Below, piece by piece: positions 27,501 to 28,231 of a stretch of 64,000 nt of DNA. How positions within the stretch are numbered: the first letter of the stretch is position 1; every line of letters starts with the position of its first letter. Under the pieces are notes generated by a model that saw nothing but the letters and a program-made list of their open reading frames with translations, ran no database searches and was not told the DNA's origin. Made by a program: the position numbers and the translations under genes. Where the stretch lies: the NCBI RefSeq assembly GCF_963678635.1, contig NC_087071.1, positions 25,839,378 to 25,903,377 on the forward strand, in the 5' to 3' direction. This DNA is from Symsagittifera roscoffensis (lineage: Eukaryota > Xenacoelomorpha > Acoela > Convolutidae).

Positions 27501-28231
27501 TTCGAAAAAAAGTACACTGCTGGCTGCTAGGGATATAACAAAGTCTCTTGCCAAAAATTATTTGAGAAAGTGGGAGTTGTTTGATGTTTTCTAATAGCAC
27601 AGGAGAGCATTTATTTTAGCGCATTAAGAGCAAATTATTCTACAGAGACAAACAGTAGCGGATTCAGGGGGGATGGGGAGGGGGCGGTTGCGGATTCCTT
27701 TCCCCGTCCCAGAGATTTGACCCCCCGCCGACACAAAGGGTCCCCCCTTTGTAGTACTTTGGGATATCCATTGTTGGCTCACTGACCTTAAGACTTTTCT
27801 GAAGGCGCCTTTGGTGCCAATCTATACTAATTTTGAGGGGGGAGCGCGCGCCGAAAACGCGATTTTGTGGTCGAAATTTTCCAAAAAAAGGCCTTAAAAC
27901 GCTTTTTTTGGCCTTTTTTCAAAAATTTGCCTGCGGTGCAGAAAATTTGGTCAAATTAGGGTCTAAATAGTGATTTTAGGGAGCTCAGAAAACAAATTTG
28001 GTCGACCTAAAAAAAAAGGTCGACAAAACTTTCAAAAAATGTGATATTTAGAACATGCCTGAAGCAGTGTGGAATGAGCATGTCCATGGCTGACAATTTG
28101 CTGCTCCTCACCCTCCCTCCTTCCACGTCATTTTCTTCCTCTGTGTCTTCATTTCCAAGTACTGTTGGGTTATGGGGGTCACTAGCTTTGACCAGTTTGG
28201 TGAATAATGCAACACTGCTGCTGGTACCCAT
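280..28231 (-). CDS. BAHD-like acyltransferase gene, eight exons, 3' end outside window
   Basis: This is a spliced minus-strand gene with exons at 28231-28059, 26928-26830, 23526-23355, 21609-21424, 2063-1962, 1627-1531, 991-872 and 579-280. Together they give about 416 codons. The layout matches PF02458/BAHD transferases: an LSxMD-type N-terminal motif, an ALxxTLxxYPELSGRY segment, a GAQLVYVEPSAHSIEDL-type strand, the HxxxD catalytic motif HILCD (21496-21510), an STND/ILQAY helix and an RRDPKIPETFFGN segment. Family members use an acyl donor (typically acyl-CoA) to acylate alcohols or amines through the HxxxD histidine. The donor and acceptor used here are unknown. Codon phase is consistent at every junction. 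Intron 4 (2064-21423) contains the whole of element A; without it that intron is about 0.46 kb. BAHD enzymes are best known from plants and fungi, so an animal copy is patchy or possibly transferred. The family call rests on motif recognition, not a search. The exon 3 donor is the least certain boundary. Confidence 0.78.
872..991 (-). CDS. BAHD-like gene exon 7
   Basis: A 120-bp exon with acceptor GGATTCAG ending at 992 and donor AGA|GTCGGT at 871-870, phase 1 to phase 1. It encodes EHIHPSTNDCIISVILQAY, matching the ST(N/F)(D/E)xLxAxxW helix of the family. The tryptophan usual there is replaced by glutamine. The donor was chosen for phase; a phase-2 GT near 887 would break the frame. Confidence 0.65.
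1531..1627 (-). CDS. BAHD-like gene exon 6
   Basis: A 97-bp exon with acceptor GAATTTCAG (AG at 1629-1628) and donor AAAG|GTGGAC (GT at 1530-1529), phase 0 to phase 1. It encodes KIKLIYIRDVADEPPKTVTA and then a helix containing MMKQLKK. This corresponds to the strand plus the F-(T/S)-x-E-x-I-x-x-L-K helix of BAHD proteins. Confidence 0.68.
1962..2063 (-). CDS. BAHD-like gene exon 5
   Basis: A 102-bp exon (34 codons, phase 0 both ends) with acceptor GATTTCCAG (AG at 2065-2064) and donor TTACAG|GTTCAA (GT at 1961-1960). It encodes CVRRDYVIPSGDEPKFDHPG, which fits the xDRxxLxPRxPPxxxxxH linker after the catalytic-motif exon. It is the first exon downstream of the intron that received element A. 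Confidence 0.7.
2348..2351 (+). repeat. Target-site duplication of element A, left copy (ATTT)
   Basis: ATTT directly precedes the TG of the left LTR. The same four bases directly follow the CA of the right LTR at 21250-21253. A 4-6 bp duplication is normal for Ty3/gypsy integrases. Confidence 0.85.
2352..2761 (-). repeat. Element A 3' LTR (410 bp)
   Basis: TG...CA-bounded direct repeat of 20840-21249. The only difference found is a C/T near the 3' end of the plus-strand text (taatttatCc versus taatttatTc). In element sense it starts TGGAACC and ends ACTCA. Read in that sense it contains a 13-bp-arm hairpin, an AATAAA and a TATAAGAG. Which of these set the U3/R/U5 limits cannot be fixed from sequence alone. 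Confidence 0.97.
2619..2646 (-). promoter_or_regulatory. LTR hairpin, 13-bp perfect arms, 2-nt loop (3' LTR copy)
   Basis: Arm GTGCTGAAATTAC, loop AA, perfect complementary arm. The copy in the other LTR of A is at 21107-21134. Element B's LTR has the equivalent hairpin at 30629-30656 with two compensated base-pair changes, so pairing is preserved while sequence changes. It could be an RNA structure in the transcript or a palindromic protein-binding site. Confidence 0.8.
2762..4353 (-). other. Element A 3' noncoding region
   Basis: About 1.6 kb between the last coding frame and the 3' LTR with no supportable ORF in element sense. Plus-strand frames at 2814-3771 show no family features and are taken as shadows. 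It includes the conserved block at 3453-3509. The bases just before the LTR in element sense (CCCGGATGGG) are only weakly purine-rich, so the polypurine tract is uncertain. Confidence 0.6.
3453..3509 (-). promoter_or_regulatory. Conserved 3' noncoding block of element A
   Basis: A 57-nt block that is almost identical (two differences seen) to 57259-57313 of the much more diverged element B. It contains the 8-bp palindrome GGACGTCC and the word GGTGGGTTAGGCC near one end; a second copy of that word is just outside the other end. Such constraint in noncoding DNA suggests an RNA export, packaging or replication signal. The function is inferred. Confidence 0.6.
4354..4640 (-). pseudogene. Continuation of the 3'-most ORF of element A in another frame
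   Basis: Element B keeps coding similarity beyond the point where A's 425-aa frame stops. The homologous frame in A is open from about 4640 down to a TAA at 4356-4354 and includes segments such as LYNLIQNTPYEF and RILAKLLTTSDLIHDIF. A has one T fewer than B in the T run near 4670, which moves it out of the main frame. This is either a single-base lesion, an assembly error or a frameshift. Confidence 0.6.
4593..5870 (-). CDS. Element A 3'-most ORF, main part, 425 aa, unknown function
   Basis: The first 130 or so residues are Pro/Ser/Thr-rich (low complexity). A globular part follows, rich in Tyr, His and Phe, with no membrane segment or signal peptide. I do not recognise a family. Conservation with B (54474-56368) is strongest in this globular part, for example ITEKFFIKTPYVFTLN against LTEKFIFKTPYVFTLN, so it is a real protein. 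The N-terminal part is probably the overlapping frame at 5738-6160. B reads through that zone in one frame, so A carries a one-base shift in a C/T-rich stretch near 5880-5920. A late-gene or matrix-like role is only a guess from its position after the glycoprotein. Confidence 0.75.
   Translation of the reverse strand: MLPNNPVPTNSTPSYASQVTPTYSSHHSDRSSNSPDTPQISPELDSFITLQQQPYHLDTPIINQISSTIDSSNPPTPTPSSIYTESLAPSSTSTESSLSTNRVYRTFKRKFPNHPFPAKPGTAREYINHPNHTNTKEFLAITLPSFPQYTLNTRHDTNETRNFVDEHVLMPTLPWTSYYHFNNPLCLPLSNTHIDIERNKDMLYRLTTPLTPRQFTYIGYKKSLKTYTALRANEYTLEYYDHNIIRTNQDQFLDDDRFANPQITEKFFIKTPYVFTLNIYDRKFDHIISEALTDTQAYESFKERFQIFSLTFHFLAPHERDLHCSHDIMLRTKQTHTYTYYRFIQSHFDLHTPSRQPHHRFQFINSKYTSPFFLNFTYCIKDTNLHGILRNYDPITQMYIFVPSPRPSTQKNPDPFFSHTNLFNL
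5738..6160 (-). CDS. Element A 3'-most ORF, N-terminal part, 140 aa
   Basis: Starts at ATG 6160, whose bases overlap the TGA stop of the preceding frame (ATGA). The identical overlap is present in element B, which supports this start and suggests coupled termination-reinitiation. The protein is Pro/Ser/Asn-rich and low complexity. Only the first 90 or so residues (to about 5890) are matched by B; the rest is out-of-frame sequence after a one-base shift. The following ORF (4593-5870) continues the protein. Confidence 0.7.
   Translation of the reverse strand: MSRQLGSLHRSNSHPTNLTTPITIIPLFAFPPPDFPTSNVTSGMNSDTNSHISVLYCTSQLNNPNIETPDEFADSEPSPFNNFHTNPSIFSHPLFNQCYQITPSPPILHPLMLPKSLQPILHIIQTDHPILQIPPKSPQN
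6157..7278 (-). CDS. Element A glycoprotein-like continuation with TM segment, 373 aa
   Basis: Frame -1 relative to the upstream glycoprotein-like ORF, which it overlaps (7101-7278). Its own ATG at 7278 lies inside the upstream frame and is conserved in B, so separate initiation is possible. The run of A's at 7251-7256 offers a slip back into this frame. The frame contains an ectodomain-like part, a hydrophobic segment at about residues 208-230 (ILYAMFNFIGFLFSLL), and a Pro/Asn/His-rich tail of about 130 residues that would be cytoplasmic. Matching sequence in B (53358-54240) is well conserved. It ends TGA overlapping the next ATG. I read it as the C-terminal half of a membrane-anchored envelope-like protein. 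Confidence 0.75.
   Translation of the reverse strand: MVLYLYQKISPLYVFEDKRCYKRIPIFYKNKVHFVDTLSRRTYFWDTAVPCGSENSHNVVQLNPDKDKYYLLTPYPTLMQSLKKFSPESIRAIARNPNLDLQSIGIYSKSDIQHHIRTQQFQELLTQMDTIQRHSIDQNLRKLAETAGFADIYTQDYSEYFKDIKDYIYLNGEKYRPQDISPINIFSFVTLKNEILDFLGWPYYILEKLTILYAMFNFIGFLFSLLKGIYNTCAIHTQVNRQASVARILFAGFFGIFSTSINKILLDAQIKEYNTKIATRQNTYDEEHNNVDTTPTAPQLPPLPHNHPLSLVPRNFRNLAITHNPNFRPTISQSPIQHIMTRHSQDENTYEQIIEQPHTTAFQSQNNNFFSPR
7101..8777 (-). CDS. Element A envelope-like glycoprotein N-terminal ORF, 558 aa
   Basis: Begins with a clear signal-peptide-like stretch (hydrophobic residues 4-18). A Cys-containing ectodomain follows, with scattered Asn-x-Ser/Thr sites. The start is supported by the signal peptide. 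The ATG overlaps the stop of the preceding Met-less frame (ATGTATATTCTAA). No TM segment lies in this frame; the likely anchor is in the -1 frame ORF at 6157-7278. The last 60 or so codons after the A run are probably not the conserved product, because in B this frame stops almost at once after the run while the -1 frame is conserved. It sits after integrase, like env of retroviruses. I cannot assign it to a known fusion-protein class from sequence. Confidence 0.78.
   Translation of the reverse strand: MYILKILIFLQLLFLITSNQNINPSPRTGPQDLLVTHYDCEENEQKTLHKYAINQVSQCETEPQAIETTNVIATLYSKARATTVIGYKFTAAFSEKKVHCSQVSNGNKNRLDHESFYQSNIERLLHLNPEDCKNELLRLNITKNKNTDRKLVYFQVFSDSVHQAELERYQGHIKLDDKYPYNGAHGRLTYDMHDKHWIPHIGINNPSNCKADTKNKGYQEIMFFDWKIQLEKIQLTRDLSDNTMIYQGIRLPCKNDQGYCDPTTRTQATIVWFPEDTCTTFQVAKIHARMIKFHEKYFIQSIPYEQVNPLRKISSNFRNIHNIENKLTRFQIYQETELACKYRNPLHKTQYSDEILVEYEKGFDMTTGKTKVDPYATSHPPNEGTSYIPVHFQKNTCQPGGHLKPQDDQSTRLQELSLMNSTYFGNIHYDIHLDMKLDYTISRIFQEMSLSELETLHQLCELERTQILQSLALAVLKIPYAGYLLSGNRSNFLDYEGNILWFYTCTKKYHHYTFLKTNDAIKESLSFIRTKYISLTHFQEEPISGIPQSHVDQKIATM
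7251..7256 (-). promoter_or_regulatory. A6 slip site between the two glycoprotein-like frames
   Basis: In element sense the zero frame reads ACC AAA AAA TAT, and the conserved downstream frame is -1. B has A7 at the same place (53377-53383). The two copies are equal in length across the junction, so both need the same -1 change. Repeated Lys codons allow P-site slippage; it is not a textbook X XXY YYZ heptamer. Confidence 0.5.
8765..9907 (-). CDS. Element A Met-less ORF, 380 codons
   Basis: An open frame with no ATG and no stop for 380 codons, beginning directly after the TAA (9910-9908) of the 62-aa two-TM ORF and in the same frame. It ends TAA at 8767-8765, inside the start of the glycoprotein ORF. 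The product is Pro/Ser/Thr/Gln-rich, with segments such as RISFQDNPYTFEERHARL and DARYREQSSTNIPLRLDW. It has no membrane segment. B keeps the same frame with high similarity (44494-44826 and beyond), again without Met, so the coding is real. Expression would need stop readthrough from the 62-aa ORF, splicing, or a non-AUG start. A structural or matrix-like function is inference only. Confidence 0.75.
   Translation of the reverse strand, partial: KNRPKKLSKIATQQSHSQSSPTSSQDNPTTPLTTQNPQTSTRISFQDNPYTFEERHARLSEPLEPVQRQAPLSEPTYNLYPTLPQELSRIRNPSQNQNTVEINRQIIHPRRNRNFQTPRVHFDIPQSPSQNTPENPIGILPETPTLLSQRSTSSLPSGYLGSTPTSEQIRENPFNPPNQASRLPYWTTHSFTQGELNLVNDPIDISTDTTTSSSLPETLSLPSTPSISQISPPPFNLNFPNNLDARYREQSSTNIPLRLDWNTFTAPPPLFGQHLESNRLHNCALNRLQYRQDIHEDIRAHNIQILQQNSLQLKFEITVKLNNITQHPYPLNPPNITAQSLPPPFITTEVIYKYDRYTKKTIGYITFYNPYSGLSYTCIF
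9908..10096 (-). CDS. Element A small two-TM protein, 62 aa
   Basis: Two hydrophobic segments (about residues 11-29 and 35-51) are separated by a short basic-Cys loop (CKCIKKA). B has an intact 62-aa counterpart at 44280-44468 with the same layout, so it is under constraint. It sits between integrase and the Met-less ORF. It may be a viroporin-like or membrane-anchoring peptide, or the N-terminal anchor of a readthrough product with the frame that follows its TAA. Confidence 0.75.
   Translation of the reverse strand: MIRTNFSRTDIFLLFVIFITFLSSLILTICKCIKKAIITFALATILLILFLEEYYNKHKLFH
10097..10903 (-). other. Spacer between integrase and the 3' module of element A
   Basis: About 0.8 kb with no supportable ORF. 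It contains a short direct repeat of ACTTTAGGCTAATT at about 10509 and 10541. B has an equivalent noncoding spacer (about 43300-44280). A subgenomic splice acceptor or internal promoter for the 3' ORFs would be expected here but could not be identified. Confidence 0.45.
10904..12910 (-). CDS. pol: Element A integrase region
   Basis: The frame is open from the shift point at 12910; it has no ATG near its beginning. In order it has a linker, the HHCC zinc domain (histidines around SHTQNIKGH, then CNDCIVC), and the DDE core. The core shows D in FDTKGP, D in VTDNGTEF and E in LVEGMNRSL. A GPY-type C-terminal module (RKGPYQII) and a basic tail follow. It joins viral cDNA to host DNA in the nucleus. 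It is in the -1 frame relative to the RT ORF. In B the two are in one frame, because A has one extra T at the junction, creating TTTAAAC. All catalytic residues are present. Confidence 0.92.
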   Translation of the reverse strand, partial: FKPIPYSQWIKNNTQQKRVKQHSHKKDFFPLIEKENLTDKINLSGPQTNDSKYTINQIFDLHDPLDTIPLSKLEIENIFLPPTKTITISTLKQYQNLDPVIRQLKSWHKNKTKPVKADTTILGNKTLLRYFRKFNNTTINENTDLLEYKLNESTVPCLPLSMILIAFNISHTQNIKGHSGSEKTYSNFIQNFYFPNAPIWIKVQCNDCIVCQLNKPYPNQKQIAQKQDFKGQSLYFNHRISFDTKGPISPSSEGNSYIMVIVDAFTHYVALNSVPHCNAYYAYTTLYEHWIAKFGLPEILVTDNGTEFINNEIITLCHLYNIKHKPRTSHAPWTNGLVEGMNRSLQEYLRCIINGNDTRYTEWSADVKLFPLAYNSQITTTLGMSPYEMVFNQKPRKPIMFTANSHKNAQGYCQPNKDSICYNLPLHTHDEDHFHHPQILKLASGTHTEWILNRDKKHNEIYQKVTKKLLQRQNINEQINSRFTPASDLKIGTFVLIPNFNTQKGISKKLQPLRKGPYQIIAKPTDVTYKITDSDKKEIVQHRNNLLPYYPKEYALRELTQLYSFTGLQVIQNDPHTENTTKEQKDFHLKNQITKSTTTKNNTKNLDQNTFQKERKNRKMTEQIIPQEQIDKSEHRESSRLRNQPRKNYKLFIPQSKILKKVEFQKQL
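12880..14952 (-). CDS. pol: Element A reverse transcriptase and RNase H, 690 aa
   Basis: RT fingers-palm with the catalytic YLDD box (TYLDDVFMQS) and an upstream TADMNSAYNQMPL aspartate region. The usual FxxLPFGL segment appears as FNRLFYGISIGPAAFS. RNase H follows with D in YAMCDASNFGIGAALL, E in LMRECTAIIYTLTEYEF, and FTDHKPIIF. It copies genomic RNA into DNA inside particles. The frame is the same as the protease ORF, separated from it only by a TAA at 14971-14973, where B has a Gln codon. It stops 8 codons past the TTTAAAC heptamer that leads into the integrase frame. It appears intact. Confidence 0.95.
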   Translation of the reverse strand: MSDFEFKPIHKFFKITISSIKYLKNSNSDIISLHVYNNTPYQVTLPLGLLGYCETNATISPIYEKAYRVNNILQLLDICQSTILNEELSINNIISNEKRNTDYFTKTPYFKPTFNINNYTENQQKFLTMFNFQHSQITQDEFEKLAKQLIKYSSVYATSKFDVGKISSSLHLPLKPDAVFKKQRASKVPIRLHDKVNRLLDILEQYNIISPVNKEEQPKGNTFINPVIILAKGESLKIVLDARYLNSLIDESKCNWPIEPIQVILTKINGKYFTTADMNSAYNQMPLDEQSRRLTQFVIGNQQYEFNRLFYGISIGPAAFSAFMSKIFRPLILKKNAITYLDDVFMQSQTKEEMFNVLEQYHQILQNENLKAAPDKSHFFLTRVKFLGHNIERKTITPLKSRIDAIQKLQPPTNKKKIQEFLGMLNFLSKYVYKMQLYLRPFYNILRQQNNFEWNTEHQARFEEIKKLLTEQISNTIPDSNQPFYAMCDASNFGIGAALLQSHNGTNKMNLISANSRLFTQAELRLSTLMRECTAIIYTLTEYEFLILGSKHPTVLFTDHKPIIFLFTQKSNPNHRVYRFQLILMKFPNLHIVWTAGKNLALPDTLSRNTPPELLTRKTTVEIPKNIKFYLAKNETSPRLECKYAVKTDVEQSQINNLQHFPLYLDCQNNHYEVDLLGTSILNQSHIHNG
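12904..12910 (-). promoter_or_regulatory. TTTAAAC heptamer at RT/integrase junction
   Basis: Zero-frame codons are ATT TTA AAC, so the heptamer reads U UUA AAC in exactly the register of the coronavirus-type -1 slippery site. The -1 frame is the integrase frame. B lacks one T here and is in frame without any shift. So this is either a real frameshift signal in A or a one-base insertion that happens to look like one. No downstream pseudoknot was worked out. Confidence 0.45.
14971..15597 (-). CDS. pro: Element A aspartic protease region, 208 aa
   Basis: A retropepsin-like domain with the catalytic FLIDSGAESNI motif at about residues 43-53 and a later HNIIGIPF strand, the usual ILG-type position. 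It cleaves the polyprotein in particles. Frame is +1 relative to gag and the same as RT. The upstream 15516-15857 frame overlaps it. B shows the two were one frame before A lost a base near 15525-15535. The stop TAA at 14973-14971 separates it from RT with no other stop between. Confidence 0.88.
   Translation of the reverse strand: MLEYKSHLSKRTKRTTQRKNLDKPFLLESPRSKEFQPPDLEIDFLIDSGAESNIINIPTWNEIKTLHPELTPLETSSKLATAQGSTLVNFGKIQLFLLPTRTMEQNKILTKPFKQIFHITDIKHNIIGIPFISKYIPTINILNSKILIKDKYTKAKDTSLTFFQRLNKQPPFFSKFYPIYNQQRKHLKPLSGNIYNFSIKQVHQYDKK
15516..15857 (-). CDS. Element A pre-protease linker, 113 aa
   Basis: Acidic, Ser/Glu-rich (SNSESETENTISINMI) linker between gag and protease. B has the same segment twice (35069 and 39014), well conserved. 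In B it is in frame with gag, and the homologous frame continues toward the protease. In A it lies -1 relative to gag and is followed by a one-base loss before the protease motif. It has no enzymatic motif. Confidence 0.7.
   Translation of the reverse strand: MLQLNQINCESSNSESETENTISINMIAVENDYEPIIYEQPFSSHIYENQSELLHNYYIEPIHSTPTTQKTNEINTTNLPNENDKTKCLNTNHIYQNVQKEQPKEKIWTNHFF
16043..18556 (-). CDS. gag: Element A gag, main part (837 codons)
   Basis: The particle protein. An N-terminal Asn/Gln/Thr-rich part is followed by a retrotransposon-gag capsid-like region (YSVEDYLNAVTANLILNIGP, then WFSVLPIEIKSNWKRF). A CCHC zinc knuckle, CNYCRRYGHSISEC, lies around residue 650, followed by an Arg/Ser/Asn/Tyr-repeat tail rich in NNRN and SRS motifs that would bind RNA. 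The listed left limit is a TTG, not a true start: B shows the protein begins further upstream, through 18557-19128, with one base missing in A near 18833. It ends at TGA 16045-16043, after which the same frame stays open to a TAA at 15913-15911. B has sense codons at both places. Confidence 0.9.
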   Translation of the reverse strand: MAWFIIDYFTHNIDLISKARKNFRPQNSNDDTAITEQSDYAWDPEWSHPAFINFPQSISSQAISTISYVRDYVRVIPLTIDATPLNYNTFLPDMQNNSLNSTVIHNENLNGTRNLTQQDIQTPSHFINEEIVHTTTTQQSISPIRPNLTTPRNTNPSQTQVTLQSTVKPSVAPKYSHMDYQTYRPMTIPSKTRKTFTRNNFAEHNYNYTHPSKTNYPPRKNFNNYTRSRNWDNPMAQTNSVNFQTNLHPSQDRSENYPFFQQNKNKKQTFYQMDYLSSDDDFLQPDIFAPYNQEYRGQGVQKPHTNHRIFSPQPIDSQNQQPIQQQNPINTQYFQPIQQQNPMITHSYQPTQMQNEIPLPYYLQQHEITRNQLSNFSQMPNAAESLQMTLNPYLMGGSSKTSNKPLMVFTGTDPEYSVEDYLNAVTANLILNIGPEPINTPLHQNWIHRRTALIQTTLDGAAQKWFSVLPIEIKSNWKRFTQEFSKMFDSERNKQQQRVLCNEIRRLPNETIKQLAVRIETLVRKAYSLNTHDYKNTKMTEILMMTLTPQLRKIAIKKRASHPSSIREPDLDFRKLVDKLEQAEITMKLEETENLKLQYVNRIETNTTSINNIQESDTDLVEKITEILNIYEKHPNFKGKPSFKKWCNYCRRYGHSISECRQKQQDNQNKPQKYKEPNKSFYQYMKKDQNLPNKTVYSNNSSGKPLPNNTNYTRNQSPYNSSYRGRSPERRNTQNSSQNHYNRPNSRNNYSRSNSNTTRFVSRSNSQSRNNYYPNNQSRNSSYNRNRNYSNNRNRSYSNNRNQNYPNNRSRNNSYNRSNYNRPNNNYKNRSRNNSQN
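18808..19128 (-). CDS. gag: Element A gag N-terminal segment, about 106 aa
   Basis: Contains the segment FPDVKIKRQIIDHYLKDIC, which is matched by B's 153-aa ORF at 31923-32384. In B this frame runs about 45 codons further, into sequence homologous to A's other frame. So A lost one base near 18833 and this is really the start of gag. The first ATG in this frame lies near 19110; the frame also overlaps the stop of the 155-aa ORF. Confidence 0.75.
   Translation of the reverse strand: MKKVQMMMISSPLSFVDATTDRGQHIFCKNLLLNLFEPGISPCKTEFPDVKIKRQIIDHYLKDICNLTQQYGIYSIEFNSPNQNHNKYVIQTDDLDLEFSKYSQNI
19125..19592 (-). CDS. Element A pre-gag basic ORF, 155 aa
   Basis: A Lys/Arg-rich soluble protein with a conserved DLLITPHTQTVGYIRTKRQT segment and an acidic Ser patch (NAFSESETSSLDEL). 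A further basic region (KRGKRRIKKQYKHK) looks like a nuclear-localisation or RNA-binding stretch. The relic in B (about 31500-31918) keeps DLVITPHRQTIGYIRT and the SESET patch. No known family recognised. Its stop overlaps the beginning of the gag N-terminal frame. It may be a regulatory or accessory protein, or part of gag. Confidence 0.7.
   Translation of the reverse strand: MSFKNLGNKQTIVLHNCEIDNKKYDLLITPHTQTVGYIRTKRQTLKGKIITKQRQITRKRFSKNRNAFSESETSSLDELYKLKESIDKNCPIHDQLYFSDSETTSNSSKRGKRRIKKQYKHKPVHLYNWNQPIRHIDNYILTVIKRKNELNTHPR
19593..20518 (-). repeat. Element A leader, degenerate tandem repeats
   Basis: About 0.9 kb without a gene between the small basic ORF and the 155-aa ORF. It contains about three degenerate copies (roughly 19690-20090) sharing GGGTTGG...TCGAT and a TTAACTTACT-like end. 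Two copies of a roughly 55-bp unit at 20110-20215 share GATCCAAGGA and GCCTTGATGATC. B has only about 0.3 kb here, so the repeats were gained in A's lineage or lost in B. Confidence 0.55.
20519..20752 (-). CDS. Element A leader small basic protein, 68-77 aa
   Basis: An Arg-rich protein with the conserved core RTIRELPGIARRPRTRDDIR. B has an intact 68-aa version at 31005-31211 (MSLRLNRSDPIFRTIRKLPG). B begins at MSLRL, so the likely start in A is the internal Met at 20725 rather than 20752. It is the first ORF after the primer-binding site. Conservation across two diverged copies, one of them otherwise wrecked, shows it is real. An RNA-binding or transactivator-like role would fit the charge and position but is not shown. 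Confidence 0.72.
   Translation of the reverse strand: MLHDDNLIEMSLRLNRSKPIFRTIRELPGIARRPRTRDDIRQSRNLPYSYMIVRQKPTQTFVFRILLAMNLDFHLQT
20828..20837 (-). promoter_or_regulatory. Element A primer-binding site
   Basis: In element sense, TGGTGCGACC begins 2 nt after the 5' LTR. B has TGGTGCGACC at the same spacing, and the match extends about 18 nt with one change. It should pair with a tRNA ending GGTCGCACCA; I could not name the tRNA. Confidence 0.85.
20840..21249 (-). repeat. Element A 5' LTR (410 bp)
   Basis: One mismatch to the 3' LTR (2352-2761). TG...CA ends, followed outward by ATTT (21250-21253). It should drive transcription leftward, in the same direction as the host gene. The covarying hairpin copy is at 21107-21134. 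Confidence 0.97.
21107..21134 (-). promoter_or_regulatory. LTR hairpin (5' LTR copy)
   Basis: Same 13-bp perfect inverted repeat with AA loop as at 2619-2646. See the B copy at 30629-30656 for the compensatory changes. Confidence 0.8.
21250..21253 (+). repeat. Target-site duplication of element A, right copy (ATTT)
   Basis: Matches 2348-2351. Joining host sequence across the element restores a short intron 4. Confidence 0.85.
21424..21609 (-). CDS. BAHD-like gene exon 4 with HxxxD motif
   Basis: A 186-bp exon (62 codons, phase 0 both ends) with acceptor TTTCCCAG (AG at 21611-21610) and donor GAG|GTCGGT (GT at 21423-21422). It encodes LLYGLSVQNLANNSGMAVNF, which fits the LLxVQ...GxAxG strand of BAHD proteins. 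The catalytic motif HILCD follows, where the His is the general base. The Gly usually following the Asp in HHxxxDG is Ile here, a departure worth noting. The next exon is 19.4 kb away because element A fills the intron. Confidence 0.78.
22081..22592. mobile_element. hAT-like MITE with CAGGGGCGGA ends
   Basis: A 512-bp nonautonomous element in intron 3. The left end is CAGGGGCGGATTTAGG and the right end, reversed, CAGGGCCGGCTCTAGG. It is flanked by an 8-bp duplication with one change (AAGGTGAA at 22073-22080, AAGGTAAA at 22593-22600), as for hAT. It has no coding capacity and includes G and C homopolymers. Confidence 0.85.
22830..23140. mobile_element. Truncated hAT-like MITE copy
   Basis: Matches the 3' two-thirds of the 22081-22592 element, starting near AAAGGGTCCCC and ending at the terminal ATCCGCCCCTG. 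The left end is missing. It lies in intron 3 of the BAHD-like gene. Confidence 0.75.
23355..23526 (-). CDS. BAHD-like gene exon 3
   Basis: Acceptor TGTGTTCAG (AG at 23528-23527), phase 2 in. It encodes DNTAVDLVNHGAQLVYVEPS followed by AHSIEDL, the strand-turn-helix after the SGR motif in BAHD enzymes. The donor chosen (TCT|GTTAAT, GT at 23354-23353) is weak but gives phase 0, which matches exon 4. Other GTs nearby break the frame. Confidence 0.68.
24120..25990. repeat. Diverged repeat array in intron 2
   Basis: At least three tandem copies of a unit containing AGGGCGAAGCCCTGAA, TTCCGACTGCCTTTTAAGGT, CCGCTTACGCGTTAATAGCG and TTGTCCCAA. Landmarks are at about 24224, 24963 and 25281, with a fourth, more decayed piece from about 25810. 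Spacing is irregular (about 740, 320 and 520 bp), from internal deletions. No coding frame is supported. GCGAAGCCCTGAA and GCGCGAAATATA.. words recur. The family is not recognised. Confidence 0.7.
26468..26680. mobile_element. MITE with GGCTCTTTTCCAG ends, copy 1 (intron 2)
   Basis: A 213-bp element with inverted ends GGCTCTTTTCCAGTTCCCCC and, reversed, GGCTTTTTTCCAGTCCACCC. The interior includes TTGTTCACCACGCCAAATTTC. It is in the opposite orientation to copy 2 at 27054-27268. The target duplication is not clear. Confidence 0.75.
26830..26928 (-). CDS. BAHD-like gene exon 2
   Basis: A 99-bp exon with acceptor GATGTTCAG (AG at 26930-26929) and donor GGGAG|GTATTT (GT at 26829-26828), phase 2 to phase 2. 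It encodes INLTFFYDYLIDGHSLQLAL and then TETLNRYPELSGR. This is the LxxxLxxxYPxLAGR helix diagnostic of BAHD proteins. It lies between two inverted MITE copies. Confidence 0.82.
27054..27268. mobile_element. MITE with GGCTCTTTTCCAG ends, copy 2 (intron 1)
   Basis: A 215-bp element, reverse-complement orientation of copy 1, with ends GGCTCTTTTCCAGTTTCCCC and GGGGGAACTGGAAAAGAGCC. A partial end lies upstream (26993-27053). A third, partly deleted copy follows (about 27269-27421) and includes a long G tract. Confidence 0.75.
27269..27421. mobile_element. Partial MITE copy 3 with long G tract
   Basis: Repeats the interior (TTTGGCGTGGTGAACAAATC) and one end (ACTGGAAAAGAGCC) of copy 2, with the left end missing. 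A run of about 17-18 G at about 27388-27406 is a likely slippage and sequencing problem site. Confidence 0.6.
27653..28040. mobile_element. hAT-like MITE fragment next to exon 1
   Basis: Begins CAGTAGCGGATTCAGGGGGG and follows the 22081-22592 family through the GACCCCCCGCCGAC and GGTCGACCTA segments, then stops without its right end. It ends about 18 bp from the exon 1 donor. Confidence 0.65.
28059..28231 (-). CDS. BAHD-like gene exon 1 with start codon
   Basis: ATG at 28231-28229, 173 bp, phase 2 out. It encodes a short N-terminus, an acidic loop (GNEDTEEENDVEGG) and SSKLSAMDMLIPHCF. The last stretch matches the LSxLDxxxPxxY start of BAHD proteins. The donor reads CAG|GCATGT, a GC donor. 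Joining here gives FRINLTFF in register with the family, while the nearby GT would not keep frame. Confidence 0.72.

Noticed and set aside
28059-28231. GT donor five bases into the exon 1 intron (CAT|GTTCTA)
   Set aside because: It would put exon 2 out of frame; the GC donor fits phase and family spacing.
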